The notes beneath the pieces were generated by a model that had not been told where the DNA came from, did no database searches, and worked only from the letters and a program-made list of their open reading frames with translations. 33,297 bases of DNA, taken from positions 1 to 33,297 of the forward strand of contig JBKQPR010000286.1 of assembly GCA_052144935.1 (NCBI GenBank), read 5' to 3'. The translations under genes and the position numbers were made by a program. Below, in pieces: positions 23,839-31,206 of this stretch. Every line of letters starts with the position of its first letter. Position 1 is the stretch's first letter. This DNA is from JOPF133 sp052144935. Its GTDB lineage: Bacteria > Acidobacteriota > Terriglobia > Bryobacterales > Bryobacteraceae.

Positions 23839-24888
23839 ATGCCCGCAACCACATTTCACGGCCGCCGCGCACACACCATCGAAAATGACGACCTGCGGGT
23901 CACCGTCCTCGAGGGAGGCGGGCACATCGCCGAAGTCTTTCACAAAAAGATCGGGGTGAGTCCGCTGTGGATACCCCCGTGGCCTTCCATCGAACCGGCT
24001 GCATTCCACGCCGCCTCGTATGAGGTGTACGGTTCCGGCGATGAAGCCAGGCTGCTCGCCGGGATCATGGGCCACAATCTTTGCCTCGACATTTTCGGCG
24101 GCCCGTCGCCGGAGGAATCCGCCGCGGGTCTCACGGTGCACGGGGAAAGTTCGGTGGCGTCTTACGACATCGGCGAGCGGGATGCCGGTTTCGAAATGCG
24201 CGCCACCCTGCCTTTGGCGGGCCTCACCATCGAACGGACCATCCAACTGCGCGGCGAATACGTGAGGATCCGCGAAACGGTCCGGAACCTCTGCGCGTTC
24301 GATCGCGTCATCGCCTGGACCCAGCACGTTACGCTGGGGCCGCCGTTTCTCGAAAAAGGGGTCACCCTGTTCCGCACCCCGGCAACCCGGTCTAAGGCTT
24401 TCGAAACCACGTTCGGGGCGCATGACTATTTGCGACCCGGCGTCGACTTCGATTGGCCCATGGCGCCGCGGGCGGACGGTGGATCGGCCGATCTGAGGAT
24501 CTTCAGCGGTGCCCAATCTTCCAGCGCATTCACCGCTCACCTGATGGATCCCCAACTTTCGGACGCATTCTTCCTCGCATTCACGCCGCGATTTCATCTG
24601 ACGTTCGGCTATGTCTGGAAGCGAGCCGATTTCCCGTGGTTGGGAATCTGGGAAGAGAACCTGAGCCGCGGTTTTCCCCCGTGGAACGGGCGGGCGATTG
24701 CTCGCGGTATGGAATTCGGCGTTTCTCCAATGCCCGAGACACGCCGCCAGATGATCGAACGGGGCCGGCTTTTCGGCGTTCCCGTCTACCGCTGGCTGCC
24801 GGCCAACGGCCGGTGCGAGGTGGAATACTGGGCGCTGGCCCGCGGTGCGGATCGGGTCCCCGAACGCCTGGAGTGGCCGGGGGAGTAA
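23839..24888 (+). CDS. Galactose-mutarotase-like protein
   Basis: 349 residues, no signal peptide. The opening HTIENDDLRVTVLEGGGHIA followed by EVFHKKIGVSPLW fits the first strands of the aldose 1-epimerase/mutarotase supersandwich fold. Later strands include FEMRATLPLAGLTIERTIQL, EYVRIRETVRNLCAFD, IAWTQHVTLGPPFLEKG and LWIPPWPS near the start. The His in WTQHVTLG is where mutarotases carry a catalytic His. The family is not one I can name. It could convert anomers or bind a keto sugar released by the DUF1080 protein, whose gene ends 3 nt upstream, so they are co-translated neighbours. If cytoplasmic, it would act after import. Confidence 0.65.
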   Translation: MPATTFHGRRAHTIENDDLRVTVLEGGGHIAEVFHKKIGVSPLWIPPWPSIEPAAFHAASYEVYGSGDEARLLAGIMGHNLCLDIFGGPSPEESAAGLTVHGESSVASYDIGERDAGFEMRATLPLAGLTIERTIQLRGEYVRIRETVRNLCAFDRVIAWTQHVTLGPPFLEKGVTLFRTPATRSKAFETTFGAHDYLRPGVDFDWPMAPRADGGSADLRIFSGAQSSSAFTAHLMDPQLSDAFFLAFTPRFHLTFGYVWKRADFPWLGIWEENLSRGFPPWNGRAIARGMEFGVSPMPETRRQMIERGRLFGVPVYRWLPANGRCEVEYWALARGADRVPERLEWPGE

Positions 24889-25000
24889 CCAGGGCGGGTA
24901 TCCGCGTGCAGCCACCCAAAGCGTCCGCATGGAGACCGGTCCGAAACCGGGTGGCAAAGACCGGGCCGATTTTTTCCATTACACTGATCGAGTGGCTCGC

Positions 25001-25777
25001 ATGAATCTTTCTACTTATGAATCCGCGGCGCTCATGGCGGCGACGCTGTTCGCGGCCGGATGCGGGCAGACGAAGCCCCCGGAAAAGGTGGCCGAGCCGG
25101 CCAAGCCGGTGGAATATTTTCATGTGGACCCTGCTACCGCGGCGACCGTGCGCGGGACCGTCCGATTCACGGGGAAGAGGCCCGCTCGCAAAACCATCGA
25201 TATGAGTAACGATCCGGCCTGCGTCGAGGCGCATCACGGGAGGGCTTATGACGAATCGGTTGTCGTGAATCCCAGTGGCACTCTCGCCAACGTGTTCGTC
25301 TACATCAAGGGCGGCCTGGAAGGAAAACAATTCGAAGTGCCGACGGCGCCGGTCATACTCGACCAGCGCGGCTGCTGGTTTCAGCCTCGGGTCTTGGGCA
25401 TACAGACCGGCCAAACGCTGCAGGTAACGAACTCCGACCCGGTGACGCACAACATCCACCCGCTGCCGCAGTTCAATCGCGAATGGAACCACAGCCAGGG
25501 GCCGGGAGAGGCCCCGCTGGCGCGAAAGTTCCCCAGGCCGGAAGTAATGATCCGGGTCAAATGTAACATACACAGTTGGATGCACGCATATATCGGCGCC
25601 ATCGACCATCCTTACTTCGCGGTAACTGGCGCTGACGGGACTTTCGAGATACGAAACGTGCCCCCTGGGGAATATTTGATCGAAGCGTGGCAGGAAACCA
25701 TGGGGACCCAGGAACAGAAAGTAACCGTGCCCCCAGCCGGCAAAATCGAGACCAGTTTTGCATTCAAAGGAGAATAG
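25001..25777 (+). CDS. Cupredoxin-like lipoprotein with carboxypeptidase-regulatory-like domain
   Basis: 258 residues. A lipobox LFAAGC places the lipidated Cys at residue 21. Residues about 90-205 form a cupredoxin-like domain: NSDPVTHNIHPLP (His150) and VKCNIHSWMHAYIG, which supplies Cys188, His191 and Met194, the set of ligands for a type-1 copper site. The C-terminal part (ADGTFEIRNVPPGEYLIEAW) is a CarboxypepD_reg-like beta-sandwich. It probably carries electrons on the periplasmic face or binds copper. The ATG at 25001 is preceded 15 nt upstream by TACACT. A 112-bp gap separates it from the mutarotase-like gene. The next gene starts 3 nt after its stop. Confidence 0.83.
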   Translation: MNLSTYESAALMAATLFAAGCGQTKPPEKVAEPAKPVEYFHVDPATAATVRGTVRFTGKRPARKTIDMSNDPACVEAHHGRAYDESVVVNPSGTLANVFVYIKGGLEGKQFEVPTAPVILDQRGCWFQPRVLGIQTGQTLQVTNSDPVTHNIHPLPQFNREWNHSQGPGEAPLARKFPRPEVMIRVKCNIHSWMHAYIGAIDHPYFAVTGADGTFEIRNVPPGEYLIEAWQETMGTQEQKVTVPPAGKIETSFAFKGE

Positions 25778-25780
25778 TCC

Positions 25781-26857
25781 GTGACCAGTCTGAGATATCC
25801 GCTTCTTACCGCATGTATGGTGGCTTTCTGTACGGGCTGGACGGGCTGTTCAGGCCCGGCGCCCGTCCAAGAAGCCGGGAAAAAGGCTCCCGAGGATTCG
25901 TCGGCGTTCCGGATCTACGTCACCAATGAAGCGTCGGGAGATATGACCGTGATCGATTCCGCAACCTACAACGTGATCGCCACAGTTCCGCTGGGCAAGC
26001 GCCCGCGCGGAATACATGCGAGTCCCGATCGAAAGACCATTTACGTGGCTCTCAGCGGGTCGCCCATCGCGGGTCCGGGGGTCGACGAGAGCACCCTTCC
26101 ACCGCCCGACAAGACTGCGGATGGAATCGGTGTGTTCGACGTGGCGCAGAATAAGGTTGTTCGGGTAATCAAGGGCGGGTCCGATCCGGAGAACTTCGAC
26201 GTCAGCAAGGATGGAACTACGCTGTTCATCTCCAACGAAGACGACGCAGCCGTCAGCGCAGTCGATATTGCGTCCGGAACAGTGGTCAAGTCTGCGAAAG
26301 TGGGAGAGCAACCCGAGGGCGTCAAAGTGACCCCGGACGGTAAGCTGGTCTATGTCACTTCAGAAGAGACCGGGACGATTTCCGTATTCGATCCGGACTC
26401 CGGTAAGATCGTCAAGACTTTCAAGGTTGGCCACAGACCCCGCTCGGTGGCGTTCCTGCCCGATGGCTCAAGAGCTTATGTCAACGCCGAGAACGACGGC
26501 AGCGTGGTGGTGGTAGATTGCCTGAAATACAAAATGATTGAGACGATACCAATCGGCAAGCCCGGTGTAGTCAAGCCGATGGCAGTGCTGCTCTCACCGG
26601 ACTCGACCAAGCTGTATGTAAGCACCGGCCGCGGCCATCAAGTGTTCACCATCGATACCGCAACCAACAAGGTCGCCGGATCTGTCGAGGTGGGCCCGCG
26701 TCCTTGGGGTATCGCCCTTTCGCCCGATGGCAAGACTTTGTACTCGGCCAACGGCCCTTCGAACGACATTTCCGTCGTGGACGTCGCCGCGAACACCGTC
26801 GTTAAGAGAATCAAAGCGGGTGCCAGCCCTTGGGGCGTAATTGCGCTGGAACGCTGA
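25781..26857 (+). CDS. YVTN-family beta-propeller protein
   Basis: 358 residues starting GTG at 25781, with AAGGAG just before it inside the upstream gene end. The N-terminus is a signal peptide with a possible lipobox-like Cys (GWTGC, weak because of Trp at -3). The body contains about seven repeats with the pattern 'xxVxVGxxPxGVxxSPDGxxxYVxNxxxxTVSVID': FRIYVTNEASGDMTVIDSAT, GKRPRGIHASPDRKTIYVAL, EGVKVTPDGKLVYVTSEETG, RPWGIALSPDGKTLYSANGP. Such propellers often sit with cupredoxins or quinoprotein systems in Acidobacteria. Likely an extracytoplasmic partner of the copper protein; last gene of the cluster. Confidence 0.88.
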   Translation: MTSLRYPLLTACMVAFCTGWTGCSGPAPVQEAGKKAPEDSSAFRIYVTNEASGDMTVIDSATYNVIATVPLGKRPRGIHASPDRKTIYVALSGSPIAGPGVDESTLPPPDKTADGIGVFDVAQNKVVRVIKGGSDPENFDVSKDGTTLFISNEDDAAVSAVDIASGTVVKSAKVGEQPEGVKVTPDGKLVYVTSEETGTISVFDPDSGKIVKTFKVGHRPRSVAFLPDGSRAYVNAENDGSVVVVDCLKYKMIETIPIGKPGVVKPMAVLLSPDSTKLYVSTGRGHQVFTIDTATNKVAGSVEVGPRPWGIALSPDGKTLYSANGPSNDISVVDVAANTVVKRIKAGASPWGVIALER

Positions 26858-26871
26858 ACCGTCGGCCGCCT

Positions 26872-26969
26872 CTTGACGCGGAGACGCGGAGGAAGACGCG
26901 AAGGATACAATACAGTTCTTTGTTTGCTTCTCTGCGTCTTCCTCCGCGTCTCCGCGCCTCCGCGTCAAG
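26872..26969. repeat. Imperfect inverted repeat downstream of the YVTN gene
   Basis: Left arm CTTGACGCGGAGACGCGGAG and on (26872-26902), right arm 26927-26969 ending CGCCTCCGCGTCAAG. The arms match with one gap of about seven bases and a 24-nt loop. The 'CTCCGCGTCTCCGCG' type sequence is a common intergenic repeat. It could fold into a long hairpin that ends or protects the transcript. Confidence 0.6.
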
Positions 26970-27017
26970 CGTTTCCCGGCCAGGCAGACCCCCTGGAATG
27001 CGATATACTCACCTCCC

Positions 27018-27345
27018 ATGAGGCTATTTCCGCTCCTTTTGTGTCTTCCGCTCTCCGTCCTGGCGCAGGACGAAGCCCCGCAAGGCGGCCGGGGCGGCTC
27101 CCAGGACCCCATTAACACCGGCACGTTCGCCAGCTTGCGCGTCCGCAATATCGGGCCCACTTTCGTCTCGGGACGTGTCTCGCAATTCGCCGTATTCCCG
27201 GACGACTCCTCCCATTACCTGATCGCCGAGGCTTCCGGCGGCGTCTGGGAAACCCGCAACGACGGCACTTCCTGGACTCCTATCTTCGACAGCCAGGGAT
27301 CCTACTCGATCGGTACCATCACCATCGATCAGAAGAATCCCTCGA
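27018..27345 (+). pseudogene. 5' fragment of a BNR/sortilin-type beta-propeller gene
   Basis: MRLFPLLLCLPLSVLAQDEA is a signal peptide. Then LRVRNIGPTFVSGRVSQFAV, FPDDSSHYLIAEASGGVWET, RNDGTSWTPIFDSQGSYSIG and TITIDQKNPS follow, the first blades of a VPS10/BNR-repeat glycosyl hydrolase-like protein (usually more than 900 residues). After about residue 109 the match stops. The frame runs on to 27536, but only through the antisense of a helicase fragment. The gene therefore lost nearly all its 3' part at a recombination junction near 27342-27352. The TATACT box at 27004-27009 and the start codon are still intact. Confidence 0.8.
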
Positions 27346-27349
27346 TGAC

Positions 27350-28250
27350 TGTGCTGGAGTTGCTCCGGCTTCAGGTCTCCCGCAAACGCCAGCGCCAGCT
27401 CCGGCCCTACCAGGCTGACCATGCGCCGCAACTCGCGCAGCCAGAGCTGGTAGCGCACCTGCACCAGCGGCTCCGGCTTATGCGGGCCCTGCACTCGCGC
27501 CTCGGACACCAGGCTCACGAAGCTGGCCAGCAGTAGCGCCAGGTATTCGCGGTCCGGATGGCCGAAGCTGGGGATCTGTTTTTCGATCTCGCCCAGCAGC
27601 TTCTCCGTCTGCTTGGGCGTGCCCTCCAGAATCGTAAGCAGGTTGCGGAAAGGCGTGGCTTTTGAGCGAGAGACCCAGGCAGATCCACCAATCGTTCCCC
27701 GATCTCCTGTCCCAGCCACAGCCGGTGTTGCCCGCGGACGTAGGCCTCCAGCGTTTCATACCGCAGCGGGTCCAGTTCTGCCTTGCGCTCGTGCACGGGC
27801 ATCTGGACGTACTTGATCAGGCAGCCCTTCAGGAACTCGTCGGGCGCCAGTACGGATTCGCCGATGAGACCATCCTCGCCGAAGGGTTCGCCGAACACGC
27901 GCGTGGCGTAGTCGGCCAATTCCCGCGCCATATCCGGACCGCCATCGCCCAGCGTGGCGGATGTCCCCACGCAAACCAGTTGCCCCCGCGGAGCCTTCCC
28001 CCGCTCCTTCACCCGCCGGATGAGGCAGGCCAGGTCCGCGCCATGCGCACCGTCGAAGGTGTGCATCTCGTCCACAACCAGCTAGCGCAGGGTTTCCGGG
28101 CCGTTGTTCCTCCACAATGGAAGGTCGGCCGAACGCACCAGCTCTTCGCGCCCTCTGACGTGTTTCCTAATGGCGTCAACGTGGACAATCGGCTCAGGTT
28201 GGCTCTCCTGTTTTCCAAAACCGCGTCTCCTTCCGGGCGTCAAGCCCGAA
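27350..28250 (-). pseudogene. Internal fragment of a large DEAD/DEAH helicase (DpdJ/YprA-like)
   Basis: Reading leftwards: PEPIVHVDAIRKHVRGREEL, VRSADLPLWRNNGPETLR, a TAG at about 28082-28084, then LVVDEMHTFDGAHGADLACL (DExH box), LVCVGTSATLG (motif III), ADYATRVFGEPFGEDGLIGE. At about 27660 (CAAAAGCC) one base is missing, and the frame moves to ATPFRNLLTILEGTPKQTEK and VQVRYQLWLRELRRMVSLVG, ending near 27350. The 'VDEMHTFDGAxGxDLACLIRR' and 'QVRxQLWLRELRRMV' segments are typical of ~1500-residue helicases found in DNA-modification/defence gene sets. Walker A and the C-terminal half are absent. Dead fragment. Confidence 0.7.
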
Positions 28251-28279
28251 ACAAGATACATGGTTTATGGTCTACAGGT

Positions 28280-28317
28280 GGGGCCAAATCAGAGCATCGA
28301 AAGGGGCCAATTCAGAG
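28280..28317. repeat. Two direct copies of an IS21-like terminal motif
   Basis: GGGGCCAAATCAGAG (28280-28294) and GGGGCCAATTCAGAG (28303-28317) are 23 bp apart and differ by one base. Repeated 'GGGGCCAnnTC' blocks of this kind mark the ends of many IS21-family elements. No istA/istB genes are in the window, so this would be a solo end left by deletion. Confidence 0.45.
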
Positions 28318-28706
28318 TAGCGAAATCATGCCGCGCAGAGCGCATACGCGCGTGACCATGCCAAATTGTCCCGCTGCCGGTATCTCTTCTGGCAGTCCCG
28401 CTCCTTCTACTCCCGGCCGCCGCCACATTAACGGCAGCGCAGCCGGAACCCCCTCACGTTTCGCGCTTTTGAATTCCCGCACGCGCCCGTTGAACGTTCG
28501 CTTCCATTCGTGAATCTCAAGCACGATGACGGGATCTTCGATTCGAACCAGCCGCCGCATTTCAGCCGCCGTGTAAACGGTTCCTCTCGGCTCGTCGAGT
28601 AGAGCGGCATCTTCTTCATCCGCCACGAGCCAGAAGCGCTCACCCAGCACATCGGACCACAGCTCAATCGCCTGTCTTCTAAGAACAGCATCCGAGGGTT
28701 GGGCAA
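28312..28706 (-). pseudogene. Hypothetical protein fragment fused to the kinase 3' end
   Basis: In the frame closing at 28312 the translation reads VLRRQAIELWSDVLGERFWL, VADEEDAALLDEPRGTVYTA, AEMRRLVRIEDPVIVLEIHE and WKRTFNGRVREFK. It is well formed and unlike shadow sequence. I associate this pattern with small acidobacterial orphan proteins lying beside integrases, but cannot name it. The last 45 codons look non-coding. No start codon is certain; it is joined near 28706 to the truncated kinase in another frame. Confidence 0.5.
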
Positions 28707-29723
28707 CCTCTTCCCCTCGTCGGTGACGGAATGGACCACGTACTTGCCGTCGGGCGAGATCGCTGCAGCAGCGGCTTTCCCGGAGTCGGTCAGCCGCGTG
28801 ATCTGAATGTGCCGGAAAGGCCCGGCGGGACGCTCCGCCGGCCAGCGGTACCATGCGAACGCCGCCAGGGCCGCAAGCGTGGCGAAGCCCGCCGCCCACA
28901 ACCAGCGGCGCCGTTTTGCCGGAGCCGCGGGTGTTTCTGGCTCGGGTTCATCCAGCATAAGACGGGCGTCGCCGATGTCGCGGAACCGCTGCTTCGGGTC
29001 TTTGCGGAGGCAGAGTTCCAGCAGACGGCGCACCCGCGCAGGAGTCCCCTTGGGCAGCGCGTTGAAATCGGGCTCGCGCGTGAGCACGGCGGCGATCACG
29101 TCGGAGACGTTCTTGCTGTCGCCGAACAGCATCTTGCCGGTCAGCAGTTCGTAGAACACCACACCAAACGCCCAGATGTCGGCGCGCTTATCGACGGGCT
29201 CACCGCGCGCCTGCTCCGGCGACATGTAGGCCGGGGTCCCCAGGACTGTGCCTTCTATCGTCCTGGTGACATCGGTTTCGGGATCATCCGTCATCAGCTT
29301 GGCCAGCCCAAAATCGAGCAGCTTGGCCACGCCCTTCCCTGTCACCAGTATGTTTCCGGGCTTGAGGTCGCGGTGTAGAATCCCCCTCCCGTGGGCTTCT
29401 TCGAGTGCGCCGGCAATTTGGAGAGCGAGCTTCACGGCCTCTTCCACGCGCAGTGGGCCCCGCAGCGGCTTGCCCTCGACGTACTCCATGACCAGGTAAT
29501 CCGGACCGACGTCATGGACCGTGCAGATGTTCGGATGGTTCAGCGCGGCGATCGCGCGAGCCTCTTGCTCGAAACGCGTCGTGTGCCGGCCCTTCAGCCG
29601 CTTGATGGCGACGGTCCGGTCGAGCCGCGTGTCGCGTGCCTTCCACACTTCCCCCATGCCGCCCGCGCCAATGGGCCCAAGCAATTCGTAAGGGCCGAGT
29701 TTTGTGCCGGCAGAGAACGGCAT
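28428..29723 (-). CDS. Transmembrane serine/threonine protein kinase, sensor domain lost
   Basis: Complete kinase domain (residues 10-260): GPIGAGGMGEVWKARD glycine loop, Lys41 in VAIKRL, HRDLKPGNIL with catalytic Asp119, DFG at 137-139, GTPAYMSPEQARG activation segment, DIWAFGVVFYELL. A basic stretch and one membrane helix follow (273-292). The extracellular part begins a WD40/TolB-like propeller (ITRLTDSGKAAAAAISPDGK, YVVHSVTDEGK) but after residue 338 passes into unrelated sequence. Acidobacterial kinases of this type are usually 800-900 residues, so most of the propeller is missing. The kinase could still be active. A TACACT box lies 14 nt before the ATG on the minus strand. It faces the repeat array. 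Confidence 0.88.
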   Translation of the reverse strand: MPFSAGTKLGPYELLGPIGAGGMGEVWKARDTRLDRTVAIKRLKGRHTTRFEQEARAIAALNHPNICTVHDVGPDYLVMEYVEGKPLRGPLRVEEAVKLALQIAGALEEAHGRGILHRDLKPGNILVTGKGVAKLLDFGLAKLMTDDPETDVTRTIEGTVLGTPAYMSPEQARGEPVDKRADIWAFGVVFYELLTGKMLFGDSKNVSDVIAAVLTREPDFNALPKGTPARVRRLLELCLRKDPKQRFRDIGDARLMLDEPEPETPAAPAKRRRWLWAAGFATLAALAAFAWYRWPAERPAGPFRHIQITRLTDSGKAAAAAISPDGKYVVHSVTDEGKRLPNPRMLFLEDRRLSCGPMCWVSASGSWRMKKMPLYSTSREEPFTRRLKCGGWFESKIPSSCLRFTNGSERSTGACGNSKARNVRGFRLRCR

Positions 29724-29836
29724 AAATGATGCAACTAAGTGTACTAGATCAAAGAGCGGATTGTGCCCGGATCACGCCTGACGCGGTGCGAAACGGGCCC
29801 GCCGCCCCCGCGGATGGGCGCTTTCGCCCTCGCTCG

Positions 29837-31095
29837 TATGGCCGCTGCCATCGCGCAGCGGGCTGGACGCCGGCTGAAGCGGCAAGTCTGGTTCGGCCTG
29901 GCGGCCGGGGGCCGGGCAGTGATCGGAGAAGCCGGCGCCGCCGGCGGAGATCCCGACGCCGTTTCTCAGAGGACAACCAGAGTGCCTGCCAGCACCAGGA
30001 GTGGGCCACCAAAGGCGTCGCCTCGGGCGCCGCCGCGCGAATTGGCCGCTCCCGGTCCGCGGTCGCATGGCCCCGCCCACCGCGCAGCGGGCGGGCCGCC
30101 GCGATGAGACGGCACGACTGGTTCGGCCGGGCGGCCGGCAGTGACGCCGGGCAGCGATCGGAGAAGGCGGCGCCGCTGGCCGAGACCAGCGAGCGGCAAG
30201 GTCGCTACCTCCGTCCGGGGAAACTCGAAGATGGCGACTTCATGCTCGCAGCCCTGGCGCGGCAAGACCGGTTCGCCAGGGGCGTGGCATAGGTGTGGTG
30301 TATTATGTAGCCATTATGCGACCATCGGCGATCCTCGTTCTGTGCGCTCTTGCCAGTGCGCAGTTTCCAAAGACCTCTCCAATCATGACAACCTTTGCGG
30401 ACATCCAGCTCCGGTTGGCGCAGAGCGATGTTCTTCCCGTTGCTGGATCAACTAGGGAGTTTTTTGAATCACCCTCGATTGTGACCAACGTAGCCGATCC
30501 GTTAACCACCTGAACGCGGCTCTGCTCGGGCTGGAGCGGCAAGACGGCTTCGGCCTGGCGGCCGGCAGTGGCGCCGGGCAGCGATTCGCCACGCGCCCCC
30601 CATGCCGGCATCGTCATGCGCGCCGCCTGGCGCACGTCGGGGATCGCGGCCCGCCAGCCACCGCGGGGACCGCGGAGCCGTCCATCAGCTTGCCGCCGCG
30701 CGAGACGCTCTCGGCCCGCTGCCGCATGGTCGCCGCCCCCCCCGCGGCGGGCGGGAGGCCGGGCTGAAGCGGCGAGATTGGCTCGGCCTGGCGGCCGGGG
30801 CAGGGGCGCGGGACAGCGATCGAGAAGCCGGCGCCGCCCGAGACCACCGCTGAACTGGCTCACCGCCGCCGCTGGCGCCGCCGCGTGGCCCCCGCTCTCG
30901 GCCCGCGGTCGCCGGGCCGCCGCTCACCGCGCGGCGGGCGGAAACGACAAGAGGGGTTCGGCCTGGCGGCCGGCAGTGGCGCCGGGCAGCGATCGGAGAA
31001 GCCGGCGCCGCCGCCCGACACCCTACGCCGTCTATCACGAGGACAACCAGCCTGCCCCACCGGCACCGCGAGAACGCCACCAAAGGCATCGCGGC
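29837..31095. repeat. GC-rich repeat array, five degenerate copies of a ~230-bp unit
   Basis: A core resembling TTCGGCCTGGCGGCCGGCAG continuing TGGCGCCGGGCAGCGATCGG and AGAAGCCGGCGCCGCC recurs at 29892-29944, 30122-30178, 30549-30585 (shortened), 30782-30839 and 30957-31013. Each core is preceded by a CGCAGCGGGC/CGGCGGGCGGG block and a 'CTGAAGCGGCAAGA' block. The first and last copies also share a 3' block with GGACAACCAG (29971-29980; 31041-31050) and GCCACCAAAGGC. Core spacings of 230 and 233 bp suggest the original unit size. Open frames crossing the array are composition artefacts. No gene is supported in 29724-30290 or 30514-31206. Confidence 0.8.
30316..30513 (+). CDS. Short ORF with signal peptide, possible gene remnant
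   Basis: MRPSAILVLCALASAQFPKT is a good signal peptide, followed by only 45 residues (IMTTFADIQLRLAQSDVLPV and on to ADPLTT). It lies in a less GC-rich island between copies 2 and 3 of the repeat array. It may be the beginning of a secreted protein cut off by the repeats, or spurious. No family recognised and no ribosome binding site seen. Confidence 0.3.
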   Translation: MRPSAILVLCALASAQFPKTSPIMTTFADIQLRLAQSDVLPVAGSTREFFESPSIVTNVADPLTT

Positions 31096-31206
31096 CGACG
31101 CGCGGCCGCGCGGCTGGAGCATCTTATCAATGATTCGGGGAACATTAACAAGGCTTTATGATTTTTTGCTGAACAATATGCTATTCCCGGTTTTACTATC
31201 CAATGG

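Noticed and set aside
27346..27536. C-terminal 63 codons of the BNR ORF as genuine protein
   Set aside because: This stretch is the exact antisense of recognisable helicase sequence (LWLRELRRMV region).
29837..31095. Repeat array as CRISPR
   Set aside because: Units are about 230 bp, degenerate and irregularly spaced; no cas genes are present.
29726..31161. Several ORFs of 100-200 codons across the repeat array
   Set aside because: They are Arg/Ala/Pro/Gly-rich, occur in all frames on both strands and track the repeats, so they reflect composition, not genes.
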